From Saccoglossus kowalevskii (Eukaryota > Hemichordata > Enteropneusta > Harrimaniidae), in assembly GCF_000003605.2 (NCBI RefSeq), contig NW_003140815.1, positions 456,713 to 485,808 on the forward strand: 29,096 nucleotides of DNA, given 5' to 3'. Positions 1 to 12,417 of this stretch are shown piece after piece (the first letter of the stretch is position 1; each line of letters begins with the position of its first letter). The notes under the pieces were generated by a model. It saw only the letters and a program-made list of their open reading frames with translations, was not told the origin of the DNA and did no database searches. The translations under genes were made by a program, and so were the position numbers.

Positions 1-417
1 CCCCCTAAATTAATATACCCATTCAAAATGGAATTTCCCAACTGGGAACTTCCCTAAAGCAGCTAAATCAGCAAAAATTCCAACTGAATTTTCAATTTTT
101 TTGCTTGTAAATAGCAATTAATGAATATTAAGTAGAAAATTCGAGTAAAAGTCCAATCACAGTAATATAACGGGGTGGGAATTTTTTTTCAAAATAACAA
201 AGCATGTGTGAGAAAATGCCAGAAAACATTCAAACAGAGTGGAAGCCGTGATGACCTGGCCAATATACTAGACATACAATAATGCTGCCGATGGTCTGTT
301 TATTGAAGTTATTGCACCATCTACCAGTCAGCTTACTTTAGGCGAGTGATCCAGAGAAATTGACATCACATCTGACACAGCTAGGTACAGGGAGACTACT
401 CAATCATTGGAAATGAT

Positions 418-431
418 GTTGCCATGCCAAC
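418..431. promoter_or_regulatory. X-box-like site, presumed intron 3
   Basis: GTTGCCATGCCAAC has one mismatch to the RFX consensus and an AT spacer. Confidence 0.3.
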
Positions 432-1180
432 CAATTAAAAAGATATCCTCATCATTAAACTCCCCTTTAAGTTACTCACTTTCCCTGGGATCTGCTCAGA
501 CCTCATCAAATGTAGCTTTTTTCAGTAATGAGCTTTCTCCCCCCTCTCTCCCTGACATCAAAGTTTAACCTTACAAATTTACAAGTCGTCCATCTTCAAA
601 TTTCAACAATGAAGAGTGTTAAACATTTGTTTCCATTATCTTAAAAGTTGAAAAGCCGAATGAATTGAATAAAAGCTTCTCTACCAATCCCCATGATATG
701 AAGTAATCCCTTTGCAATGACTAATTTCACAATAAAGTTCAACAAAACATAAAATTCCCTGTCACCCCAAATAAGAAGGTACATGTGGTCCAGCTTAAAA
801 TTTGAAAAAAAACCCACATAAATGCTTTTAGTAATGTATTTGAAGGGAGCTACAGAGACGGCTGTCCGTTACAGCAGTTTTACAGTATTATCCATCTTCA
901 CACAGCAGATGTGTCAGTGTTGAAAGAGCGAAAGGTTTAAAGTGCACATACTGATAAGAGTACCAGCAGTGAAAGCTACGTTGCCCTTCTGCTTGGGGTC
1001 TGCTGTTTCATGCCATTATAATGTAACTTGAACGGTTAGACAGAGAAGTCTATTGGGGCTTATTTTCAAGCTGGCTGTGCCAAAGGAGTACTGGTTTAGA
1101 TACTGTTGTGTCTATCGGGGGAAGCGGCCGGTATGAAGACTGAGAATATGCCGATCTGCCTCACTCCCTTGATACACTGA

Positions 1181-1666
1181 GTTTCAAGTGTTTACAGTTT
1201 GTATATGCTTATTTTGGCGGCCTGCAAACAAACCTCGTGTTCGACTACCTTTCTTATCTACTACTACTACATAAAAGTAAAAAAAGGAGGGGGGGGTGAA
1301 ACTGATAGATATGCTCGTAACAAAGTTTTAATCACTGCTTGTGAGGAAGAAAAATTTGCAGTGGGAGAAAACATTTGGTTGAAAGTTGTTGCTTCAGGCC
1401 AAGTGAGAGACGCCGATGTATATAATCAGCGTCAACAGCATGAACTTGATTGGCAACAGCGCATATTGTACTCTCGTTTAGAACACTCATAATTTGCTCA
1501 AGCTAGTCATTTGTTCTTGTTTGCCCGGATGATGAATGTGGTCACTGACACCAATGCCAGAGTAAGTGCGCAACCTGAATGGCAGCAAGTGTCTAAAAGT
1601 GAGAGAAAACCAGGCAGGCAAGCAAGCATCCTCAACTGCACAGACCACCACTATAGCAAGATGTAG
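1181..1666 (+). pseudogene. Possible decayed coding sequence, unrecognised
   Basis: The plus-strand frame from 1181 stays open to a TAA at 1490-1492. It then continues in the same frame for 57 more codons to a TAG at 1664-1666, about 160 codons with a single interruption in AT-rich surroundings. From about 1300 the sequence is richer in G and C and the predicted residues are mixed and mostly polar (for example VYNQRQQHELDWQQR before the stop and AQPEWQQVSKSERK after it), unlike the hydrophobic chance frames elsewhere. I do not recognise a family. It lies antisense within the presumed third intron. It could be an old transposon or retrogene remnant, or chance. Confidence 0.25.
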
Positions 1667-4600
1667 AAACTTTATTCAACGCCTTCTCACTCTTGACTTA
1701 AGTCAAGCATATCGATACACTGCAATTACCATTTAAATTGGTTAATTTTCAGTCCCCTTCGGTCAGACTGGAGTAAATATTTTCGCTAATGGAAAGTAGG
1801 GATAATTTTCACTGTATGATTAAGCTGGGAATAAAAAAAATTCCAATAATGTCAATCTTGCTTTCGCTGCCAGCCGCTATTAAAAACATAATTGTGAATG
1901 TTGAATACACATATGTGAAACTCCAGACAACCAAGTCTTGAGGGTTTTCTTCTTTTTTTTTGGCGGCAGCAGCGGCATCTGCTAAGAACAGATTCATTTA
2001 ATTTAATTTTGTCGGTAAAGTGCATGGTTTCAGAAAAACGTGATTTCTTTGCATTGGAAGCATTAAAATAGACTCAAAGCTTTGATGTTACCCCCTCTGG
2101 TAATCAAACATTTGATTCCGAACGCCGTTTGCTAGTCAGTATATAAACGCGAACGTGAGGCAATTAATATAATAATAAAAAAACGTTTAATATAACCTCA
2201 CAAGTTTCATTAGTTCTTTAGCCAGAAAACAAAATGTAATATTGCAAATTCCAGACACACAATGCAAAAATCTGATGAAGAAAAAAAAAAAAGCTTAACT
2301 GAACTAAAAAGTGAAGCATTGGAGATTAAGAGATCAGTAAAATAAAACCACTCTAATCTTCGTTCTTGGATTTAAAGAGTTTTTTTTTTATTCACAATTA
2401 TTCTACCCGCAAATTGAAACACGTTTTGGACCACTCAGTTGCTGGAAAAATGCCCATGATAAGAATTTTATTGCAATTCAGACACTCCCCCTGTAATTAT
2501 TATCTTTGGTAGGTCATTCTAGTCACAGTTAAACAAAAAAATGAGTAATAAACAACATTATTTTCAAAAGTTAATAAAATCAGAGTTTGTTTGTTAGAAT
2601 ATTTGTGTGTGCGTGTGCATGGGGGGGGGGTGTACTTATTGTTAATAGGCATAAATCTTTCCACTTTATGACTTTTTTTAAAAGTACTAAGTTTTTTTCT
2701 CCATTTAAATCAAATCAAGAATACTGGTTTCCATGGCAAAGGTGACTATGATAATCATTTACATGTTTTCTGCCAGCCAATCACTGGCTATTATAATTGA
2801 TGTTCTAATTTAAATATTTATACCGATATTGAAATATCATACTATTTTTCATAGTACCGTATGTGTTGGAGGGTTTCAGAAAAATCATCTACTAAATCCA
2901 AAATGATGTCACAGAATGGGAATACCGAAAAGCTGATGGGAAGCGATAAAGACAAGCACAACAGAATGAAGCAGACAGTGTCAGGCCGAGCTGAAAAAAT
3001 AAAATAAAACTTGTTGCAATTCAGAAGTAAAGTGAAACTGACAACCAAACATTTAAACAAAAAAAAGTTACAAATAAAGACTGCCATTGAAATGAAGAAA
3101 ATTAAAATCTCCGAAGCGATCTCTGATTGTCGCACAATAGTAATGGGCATAGACATAGACTAAGTCGGCCGGAAACTTGAAAGTATTGGTATAGAAAAAT
3201 AAATGGAAACCCCCTCTGGCTGAAGCTCAGCCTAACGCATAAAACTTACGAACCATAAACAAAATGAAGAAACCGATTACATTATTCAAAAGGTAAAACA
3301 GGTTTCCAAGGTGATTTGTTCATCACCTAGAAAACTTTGCATCCTTGAGTTAGTTTTTAATTTGAGAAGAGTCTTTTTCCTCTCAAACCATGCACACCGA
3401 CATGAATATAGCCTCCATTTTAAGTATCACAATTTTAAGTATCAAAAAAAAGTTCAAAATTATTTTCCGTAAAAAAAGATATAATTTGTTAACTCAGCAC
3501 ATACAGTAACATGAGAGGAAGGTCAGAATAGAAGATATTGAAAACTAACGAATATTTTGTTTGAAAAGTTTTGACGTAATATGTTCCACATGCGACCCAC
3601 ACCAAGCATACAAAGCATTCCAGCACTCACGTATACATGCCAGTCGGGAAGTTTGATTTCACACTTTCACGCATTAAACGTACGCCTGTGTGCATCTTGC
3701 TTTCAAATGATCAAAGTGAAAAGTGGCATGTCTCATGTGGCTGCCATTGTATGAAATCACCTGTAGCATCTCACTTATTGGTACAACCCTATTGTTTTCC
3801 CTTGTGGGGCTGTACCATTATAAGTTAATAGGAGTAACAGCTTGGGGTGAAAGGGGACATGCACCTTAGTATAAATTAATTCCTGCTTGATTTCTAGGCA
3901 TTGTATTTCACTAGGATTATGTAACAGTATTTTCATACTTAGTACTTCGGATAGGTTTCATTAAGAATTTTTAATTAAATCATAGCGTAAATCAAACAGA
4001 GCAATAATTGATACATTTTACAAAATTTTGTTTCAATTAAAATAACATCAAATTAGAAATGAGAAAAATATCTATTTTTTTACGGGGTTCTTATTTTGTC
4101 TATTTTGCAGACATTGGACAGTCTGTGAGGCGGTCACAGTGATAGGATGTCATCTTACCATGCATCCACCCTGCACGTAAAGCTCTGTAGGCACTACTTT
4201 TTTTTTTTTTTTTTTATAGATTTTCGTACCAATCTCAGCATATCACAGCGTAACCTCATAAAAACTTCAGTGCTCAAAGAATGAAATTTACAACCATTTT
4301 TATTAGTCTGAACTCTGCACATACTGACTTTTAAGTGGCTGTTTATAAAAGAAGACAAACAACCCACCCATTTTACAAAATTCTTCCTTTTTTTTCTTAA
4401 AAAAATTACATTATTATTTTCTAGTAACATGTCAAATGTAAATCATGTGAAAACTTGTCAATTTCAAGACACGATGACAGAAATGTAATGAACAATTTCG
4501 CACTTTCTCGTTAATTCGAAGAGATTAATCAAGTTAGGAAATAAAACCAATGACGTCTGAACATGCCTGCCAAACTTTGCTACATATTGTGAAACCCCAA

Positions 4601-6533
4601 CATTGGTATGACATGTGATTCATTACTCCCCCATTAATCCCCAGAATTATATATTAATTAACAATAATGGAATACTTTTGAACTTAAATTTTATAAAGGT
4701 ATGCAATGTATAGTTATAAATTATTGCTAAATAAGTTAAATTACTACAAATGCAAAACCAGGAAAACCTGCATCATTGTGTAGCAGAGAACACTTCATTA
4801 GAATTCTCAAGACAAGCCACAGCAGCTTTCGGGAAATTTTCTTCAAATTAGCAAATCTCAAAAATTTATAGCAGTGGGAATTGACAGTATAGCAGGGGTA
4901 GTACAAGTTCAAATACAACGTGCTTTATACACGAGTACATATGATCTGCTCATTAAAACAAAACAAAAATACAAAAAAAACAAAACAAAAAAACTTTTTA
5001 ATATTTTAATATTTAATTCACTTAGGGGGATCTTGGGATGAAACAAAAGTACGAGAAAAATGTCAATTTAACTCCCAAAATTCTGTATTATCACAATTGT
5101 TGCATTTTGCCGAACCCAATCTGGTTTCATCGTTTCTGCTCGCATACAGACTTGCATGTACCAATCCTCTTGTAGCACTCCTCAAACACATTATCCCTGT
5201 AGGTAGGGGACCTACTTGCCATTCAATTCAGAACTGATCTCCGGAAAAACCGCAGGCATATGGTTTGGTTTTATTTTTAATTTACACAAAAATGAACGTT
5301 TGCTCCCTTGTTACCAAACAAGTCACAAACAGTTGAAAGTATATCCCATAGACTATGCCGACTTTGCATTTTTTTGCCTATCCTTACATAGACTGTGGTA
5401 TTGTTGTTGGGTTTCTGATTACCTGATAGGAGATACTTCTAAGCGGGCTTGATTTCATTGGGGAAATCAAAAAATCAATAGTGGCAACCTGAAGACAAAA
5501 ACTAGCAGGAGTATTATCAACAAACATTACCCTCCCTAGTTGTTCAGACAAAAACAGTCACACGGAAGGGAAAAAAAAAAGCCAAAGCTATACCACCCAT
5601 GAACTGAATCGCTTGCAACCTACTCATCCCTAATCAAATTAAATATGGTATCATCCCATCCATTTCAAACACACAGGTCATTCCATTCAGCAGAATTGAC
5701 GGGGGTCAATATGGTCAAAAAGTGAAATTCAAACTTTAAAATCCTTAGATTTAAAAAAACAACAACACACACACGCACACAAAACGTCTTTGGGGTCACG
5801 ATGGTTGAACAAGAAGGATAGGAGCACAGATAGCAATACTTCAGCGGGTAACATGATCCCCTTCACTGGGGTAAAGTTTCCCTAATTAAAGCAAAAACCA
5901 GTGCTATAGTAATTGCACTTAAAAAAGATTAAAGCCAGAACAGTGTAAATAGGTGAAACGGAATCTAAGGTAGTGATTATGCAGGGAGAGGGGGGGGGGA
6001 CTAACTGGTCATCTATGAGTTGCAGCCGTCACACAAAACACGGGTTTGCTCAGTTGCACAAATATAATCACGTTATACAGCATAAATTGTCCGTATTTAA
6101 CTGACCATAGAGGCTGAGCCATGATGTCCTCACAATCCAACTTATTGAGTTTCTGTCACTCATTCGGCCTTCAGTATTCAGCTCCTAGCTCAGCTATTTG
6201 ATCATCTTCTTAAACTGGTCGGGCCAGTGAACGCTGACAGTGCCTTAGTGATGCATGTCACCTCTAAAAACCGAGGTGATCATCATGCACACTTTTTTTT
6301 TTGTAATCCCACCGCCAAAATCCCTCCTCTTTCACTCCCCTTCATCTTTAACAACATTTTTTGTGTAAATGTTTCTTTGAAAACCACCTGGTGTTTTTCC
6401 CCCAAAGTGATCAGTTGAATGTTTTAATACCTTTTTAGACGAGGAGAAATAGGGAGTGTGCCTGAGGGAAAAATACGTATACAGCTAGCGACATAAAATC
6501 TTTCTTGCTACCAAAAGAAGTTGCATGGTGAGT

Positions 6534-6547
6534 GTTGCCATGGTGAC
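6534..6547 (-). promoter_or_regulatory. Perfect RFX X-box (reverse orientation), presumed intron 3
   Basis: GTTGCCATGGTGAC is the exact reverse-complement form of GTNRCCNNRGYAAC, again with an AT spacer. Confidence 0.5.
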
Positions 6548-9212
6548 CAAATATGCTTTCATAGTCTTCTACAATCTGACACATCAGTGACCTCATCTCT
6601 GAGCTATAAATTGAATCTTAAAGACGCAGTAATAAATATTGTTTACAGCATATTACTTAATATCAAAAAAGGGCTTATCGATCAAAATGCGGTGCAGTGT
6701 TATGTAATGAATTTAATAAATAGTACTAGGCATTAATATTTCCCTAAGGGCTGAACCATTATTTATAGGGGGGAAGATAAAGATCACATGATATGATACA
6801 GGAGGGGCTGATTAATTCTGTGACTGAGTACTATAATTATATTTGTGCTTTTAATAACTTGATTCAGCATGATGTATCTGAATGGTTATCATTGTATCAA
6901 ATCAAATCAAATCAAATCACTGAAACTGCTTTAATTTCATAATTATGTAAGTCAACAGAGAAATTTTGAAGCAGCAAACATTTTATCAAGAGTCACAATG
7001 ATTTTGATGAAAGTGAACGAACAAACTGAGCATTCGCAAAATACATTCTTTAATGAAAAAGCAGCATGTGACTAGTTTTTATTTTATGAAAATTAAAAAA
7101 AAGCATCAGATGAGTCTAATATTTTGGAGATGAGGATATGCACTTGTATGTGTGATATAGCGACAGACAGACAGGCAATATATATACAGGGTACTTTCAA
7201 AGAAAGGAAACTCGCTTGAAAGACCTTGATTGAAAGGGACAAGGTATAGTGCCAATTGAAAAAAGACGACGGGTAAAAACAGAAATGCCAGATAATCCAG
7301 TCTTTTGTGGAGATTATTAACGCACCACTCAAAGCCCTACACTGACCCTATGCTCTATTGCCAAGACCTCCACTGTCCAAAATTTCCACTAAGTGGCGCA
7401 AAACAAAAATGTTGAAAAGTGAGGCCCACGAGCACTTCTGGATGTTTTTTAAAGCAATCTGAACACTCCGGAGGTGACGGTTCGGCCCTCTTGTTGTTTA
7501 TATGAATCTTAAAAACATTGTTTTGTGGTGGCATTTTTTTTTCTCACCACCGTGATGATCTCTACTCTACCCTGCCTCTATAGTCCGAAAAAACCACAGC
7601 TGTGATAAGGACTATAGTTGTCTGCCATTTTGAATAATTTTTACGTATATTCCCAGTAATTTTTTTTTGAGTAACCCTGGGTAAGTCATAATTTTCATCA
7701 CATTATGTTTCATTTAAATTTTGCTAATATTAAAACAGCCCCCTCTCTCTCAAAAAAAAAAGACTGGGAAGAGGATGTGAATATCTTGTATAATGTAATA
7801 ATAAAATCTTTCACACTTGTGATTTCTATTAAACATGTCATGAAGACCAATAAATAAATATAAGCAGTCTCATTAGCACGGATTTTCAATCTATCTACTA
7901 TTAGATTGAACAACACACGTATAAATCGCACATGTGTGTAGTAACAATGTTGTCTTCACCACTGACCATACTGACTAGTCTCTTACATTAAAACTCTACA
8001 GTTTGTCCCAGTCAGCAGGAGTAATACAATTTAACTATAATGTAACTACCAAAACTAACTCACTTCTTCAAGCCATTAAAAAGTAAAAAACTTGCAACAA
8101 GTTGTTTTAAAAAAATATTAACTAACGTTTTGTTGACTGCTCCTTTAAAACCACCAGGAAGAGGAAAACAGCGTAAAGTAATAGAACTGAGCAAATATAT
8201 TCGAGGCTGGTATAAAGAGAGTGGATGCCTATCTTATGGTAATAGTGATTGACTGAATGGTGTATCAAAATCTCATAATGTAACAACAATAACAAACTGC
8301 AGGTTTTTATGAAGGGAGGTCACAGCAGACATTGATTTAATCCATTGTAACCCGCCATTGCACTGGCACAAGAGAAAAAAACATAGAAAACTAGAAGTCC
8401 TCTAAACTGAACAGATACATTTTTAATAAATATTTTTTTTTCTGACAATATTGTGAAATATGACAGGAGGACCTAACTAGAAGTTAGCCCCGAATCAGAT
8501 TAGAAAACTGAAGCAATTTCATGGTCGACTGCCACTTACTGGGTGTTCCCCCCTGTAATGTCTAATCAGTGATGCAGAACGCACATGTTAAGGCTCCAGG
8601 AGCCCCTTTAGTGAATCTGCACAGCTCTGAGGAAAAAAAACTTGATTTGCTTTGTGAACACCCTCACCTACCTTGTTTACGGTATGGATTTCCACTTGAA
8701 TTGATGGCAGTAAGTTAATTTTGCAAGCCGTAGCAATGTGTCTGTTCTTATATCTTGCTTAGTTAAATGCACACAACAAAATCTCAGCCTTGGGTTTTCT
8801 CAAGGGTTCAATTAACAAAACAGAAAGTACACTTATTTTTTTTTTTTAAGAAGAAAAAAAAAGCCAAATTATCACAAAGGTGATTTCTTCGTTTCCATTC
8901 CAGTTAGCTTTTTGCAGTGAGTGGACTATTATGGGACACATTTTCTGACCTGTGATGTCACTACGTCAGTGTGTTGTATAACCAATTAAAAACTGTCTGT
9001 GAACAATTTCCACATCGCCATGACAACTTTAGTAAAGCATCCACTATTGGTTTACCTCCCACAGGCGAATATTACATTAACTCCATGGCATAATGTGCGC
9101 TTCACGAGTGAAACAAAGAACAGTCATCCTCCGTAAAGCTCGGGAAAAATCAAAGGATGTATGTTTCTGCATGACCAGCACTGAGATAAGAACATGTCAT
9201 GGTGCGTGCTTC

Positions 9213-9287
9213 GAGAGAGGAAGGGAGGGTGAGAAAGAGGGTGAGAGAGTGGGAGACAGACAGACAGAGGGGAGAGAAACAGAGAGA
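9213..9287 (+). repeat. Polypurine (GA-rich) tract
   Basis: About 75 bases on the plus strand are almost all A and G (GAGAGAGGAAGGGAGGG and onward, with short GACA units). The plus-strand frame across it, starting at 9093, is a low-complexity product and not a gene. Confidence 0.8.
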
Positions 9288-9425
9288 CTTTCTCGACTTA
9301 ATATTCTTCTAGTGTTTCAAAAAAAGCAAGATTCAGCATTTCATTCATATCAGGGAACCGAGAAGAAAACATACACACAGAAAGCCACACTGAGATCACA
9401 AGGTTTCTGTTCTGCATAAACAAAT

Positions 9426-9439
9426 GTAACCATGGTAAT
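9426..9439. promoter_or_regulatory. X-box-like site just after exon 3
   Basis: GTAACCATGGTAAT has one mismatch to GTNRCCNNRGYAAC. It begins about 33 nt beyond the exon 3 donor in transcript sense. Confidence 0.35.
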
Positions 9440-9472
9440 GATTTGTTATTATTATTAATATTTTAGGCTTAC

Positions 9473-9610
9473 CTGGAAGAAGATATTTCTTCCATGTCGA
9501 CATTGATAAGAGTGCCAGACTGTTTTGGATTGACTGTTGACGAGACTCTCCAACCGCTACTGGATATTTCGCTTGCTGAAGAAAACTTGATTCCCCGTTT
9601 AGCCTTAGCT
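9473..9610 (-). CDS. TMEM132-family gene, coding exon 3 (start of cohesin-like domain)
   Basis: This 138-bp exon (46 codons' worth, phase 2 at both ends) continues exon 2 without a frame change. The joined codon AG|A gives Arg316, followed by AKAKRGIKF. The combined FSLRAKAKRG string across the junction closely resembles the F-TLRVKAKKG segment of vertebrate TMEM132 proteins. Next come a Trp (336, in GWRVSS) and KQSG at 345-348, in the positions where the family has a W-V-T strand and a KxS turn of the cohesin-like domain. The acceptor is gttcgattttcag|A and the donor TCCAG|GTAAGC. The exon stops before the family's next conserved block, so the domain must be completed by an exon I could not find. 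Exon identity is confident because splice sites, phase and family similarity agree. Confidence 0.9.
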
Positions 9611-9820
9611 CTGAAAATCGAACAAAAAATATACAATTTCATTATAAAACAAATTCAGACATAAGATTGGATAATGCCACAGAGTCGATTGGAATGGAAT
9701 GGTTCCAGAAGAAAATTACATTTTAAAGTTTAATCTGAAAATCATGAATGATTAAATTAAAGAAGCCTAGGGATGACCCATTTGTAACCCAATGGAGGGT
9801 CTAGAAAAGTAAGGGCAGGG

Positions 9821-9933
9821 TAAAATAAAATAAAATAAAATAAAATAAAATAAAATAAAATAAAATAAAATAAAATAAAATAAAATAAAATAAAATAAAA
9901 TAAATAAAAATAAAAATAAAAGTAAAATAAAAT
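9821..9933. repeat. (TAAAA)16 pentanucleotide microsatellite
   Basis: Sixteen uninterrupted TAAAA units cover 9821-9900. They are followed by a degenerate tail of TAAA/TAAAAA units to about 9933. In the sense of the TMEM132-like transcript it reads (TTTTA)n and ends about 210 nt before the exon 3 acceptor. Confidence 0.97.
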
Positions 9934-10301
9934 GTCATTTTACATACTCTTGATATTATTAATGTGAATAAATTAAAAGTTAAAAATTCTGTCTTTCAAT
10001 TTTTCACTGCTCTTGTTAAAAACAGCCATCCCTTAATGTTCAAAATTTTTTTGAATTTTTCGTTACCAATAAATTTTGGAGGGGTAGCAAAAGGCAATGC
10101 TTAAACTCAAATTACACTCTGTCTGAATTATAATTGTATAGACTAGTAGGTTCTAATCTTCTGAAATACAGCTAAATTTATAATCCTTGAAATGTTTGTA
10201 AATGTATATAGAGTATCTAATGCAGAAAATCTTGGTCTTAACTTCAGTGTCATAATTAGCCAAACTTGTGATGCAAGACTTTAATGTATTTTTCCATAAA
10301 T

Positions 10302-10315
10302 GGGGGGGGGGGGGG
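10302..10315. repeat. G14 homopolymer
   Basis: Fourteen consecutive G on the plus strand, in intron 2. Such runs are prone to slippage, so length in the assembly may be unreliable. Confidence 0.95.
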
Positions 10316-10643
10316 TACTAGTTTATTTTGTTGAAGGTGAACATTAGCTGGGGCATTTAAAAAGTCAAAAATGAGAACGTCTCAGCAAAGTTTTCATTGT
10401 TGTTTCATAATTTCTCCTGAATCATAGAATCAAGAAAGAATTACTCTTGTAAAATTAATTGACAATCATTTTAAAAAAAAAAACACCATTTGCATTTTTA
10501 AAATTTTTTGGGGACTCAGGTAAAATAAAAGAGAGTAATTAATCAGATTGGGTTTAGATAAGGTTTTTGTTATCAGTAACTATCTTATCAGAGACAAGAC
10601 TGAGGGGTTTGCTTAGTGATGTTATCCGCTGACCTTCAAGATA

Positions 10644-10656
10644 GGGTCAAAGGTCA
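10644..10656 (+). promoter_or_regulatory. DR1 nuclear-receptor site in intron 2
   Basis: GGGTCAAAGGTCA is a direct repeat of two hexamers with one-base spacing, the classical site for HNF4, RXR heterodimers and COUP-TF. An inverted half-site TGACCT lies at 10630-10635. The match is exact; use is inferred. Confidence 0.45.
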
Positions 10657-12409
10657 AACACGATTTAACAAGAGAAAATCAAATACAGCTTGTTTGAGAG
10701 TACAAGAAATTTATTATTTGTAAGTATTTGACCACTGCTTGTCCAATCAGAATGAGAGCACTCAGATCACCACACATCATTATGGCAAACACTGCGTAAC
10801 TAGGGTTTTCTGATTGAAAAAAACACACGAAAATCACGATTTATAAATTATTTTCTTCGCCAAATAAAATAATAAGTGTAGCAATATTATATTTATCATT
10901 AAATAATTTCTAAATTAATCTCTAAAGGTCCCTGAATACATTTTCATTTAATTTTAGTTTATCTTATTCTGAAGGGCTCGTTTGAATGTACCATATTCCT
11001 TGCAACACTCATTGTTGTTGTTGTTTTTTTTTATTTAACAGTCTCACGCACGTAGCGACCATGTTTCTCAAGTATTCTTTTTATTCGCCTACCCCTCTTC
11101 GCAGAGAACACTTTTTCTTTTTTTACTCCATGGTTCACTCCCAACCAATAACTGGTTCACTGATTTTCAGTATCTGTAACCCCTTTCAAAAAACCTTCTC
11201 AATAAGCCAGAACGCTCTTGGAACCAGAATAAAACGTATTTTTGTTTCAAGCATTGTTCACATTCCTTTTGACCAACTTTTCCTGTTATTGAGTTATTTT
11301 TCTACATTTCAAGTAAAGATGACATGGTTATTATTTTAATATTAATAGTAACCGATAAACAGAAATTAAACAAATTCGAGCTATTCTATTAGAATATAAA
11401 TTTTGAAAATCATCAGGGAAAAATATTGTTTTGATAGATTTTTTTGTGAAAATATACATGAATATAAAAAAACATTATACTCGGTGTACCAGGTCATAAA
11501 AACAGTCAGACAATTTAATTCAAAGTATTTTAGTTTCTGTTTCTTTATCAAACAAATACATGACCCTCAAAAGGTCACACATTCTAGTCCTGTTGAGGGT
11601 ACAAATTTACTTATCAATGAGAATTTCTCATGATTTTCCTCCAAAACTACCAACAATTGTCATTGAACTTCATGGCAAAAAGACAAAAATTAATGTATAA
11701 TATGGGGCCTTCTAACTGTTAGAGGGAAACAATACCCAATAAAGGCATATTAAAAGTGCTACAGTCATCGCGCAGCGTGTGTAAGAATTTCGTGCAAACA
11801 AATATCGCATTTTACTTGCGTTGTCTGTATCGCTTTAAAAGCGTTAGGAAACATCTTTGCAAGTATATTGGATAATATATTGACCGTATGGCTCAGTAAA
11901 AGTCAATAAATATTCAGTTTCTAAAAATAGGATGAACTTCCGTATTTTGATACAAAAGAAAAAAAAATTAGGCAGACCCATGAAGAAAATTGTCAAAGTA
12001 AACACTATCAATTTTAGTTTTAAAACAAATCCATATCTCTCAACCTCACTCAATGTTCTATACTAAAATATTTACGAAATACGAAAGATAAAATAGGGTT
12101 CCCATTCCAAATTAAAAAAAAAAATTGTATTTTTAATATTATTTATGCTTTAATATAAACATCTATAAAGAAAGCAACAGAGGACAGAAAATATTTTTTT
12201 TGAATTCATTGTATCATATTATTTTAGTTTCTGGAAACTTGGGTTTTAAATCTCAAATTCAAATCAAAAGGTCAATACATTTTTCGAAAATGAAGATAAA
12301 AAGTATGGTGAATACTACTTTGAAATATGTAAAAAACTTTTGCTTTATTACAGAGGACTTAACAATTATTTGTGATGATTGGAGAGTGCAGTAATTCGTC
12401 TAATGATAA

Positions 12410-12417
12410 TGACGTCA
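12410..12417. promoter_or_regulatory. Perfect CRE in intron 2
   Basis: TGACGTCA, a full CREB/ATF palindrome. An isolated 8-mer is weak evidence by itself. Confidence 0.25.

Larger units (their letters stand above)
1..9472 (-). other. Intron 3 of the TMEM132-family gene (partial), no further exon recognised
   Basis: This is the sequence downstream of the exon 3 donor. I looked on the minus strand for the next TMEM132 exon, expected to encode a leucine-rich cohesin strand and then a Trp-His-Ile-Asp-Tyr type block, and saw none. The stretch is AT-rich with many homopolymer runs. It holds X-box-like sites at 418, 6534 and 9426, G10 runs at 2621-2630 and 5990-5999, a short ATCAA repeat at about 6895-6918, A-rich low-complexity DNA at about 4958-4992, and a purine-rich tract at 9213-9287. 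The plus-strand frame at 1181-1666 is the only part that looks possibly coding. That all 9.4 kb is one intron is an inference. Confidence 0.6.

Noticed and set aside
2138-2160. TATAAA-like string with CpGs downstream
   Set aside because: No gene follows on the plus strand; TATAAA is common in AT-rich DNA.
9093-9419. 108-codon plus-strand open frame
   Set aside because: Driven by the polypurine tract (R/E/G runs); low complexity and antisense to intron 3.
1-9472. Search for TMEM132 exon 4 on the minus strand
   Set aside because: No frame with the expected conserved Trp/Asp/Tyr block and flanking splice sites was found; the exon probably lies beyond the window.
10986-11339. 117-codon plus-strand open frame in intron 2
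   Set aside because: Begins in poly-T, very rich in F and S, no motif or homology I recognise.
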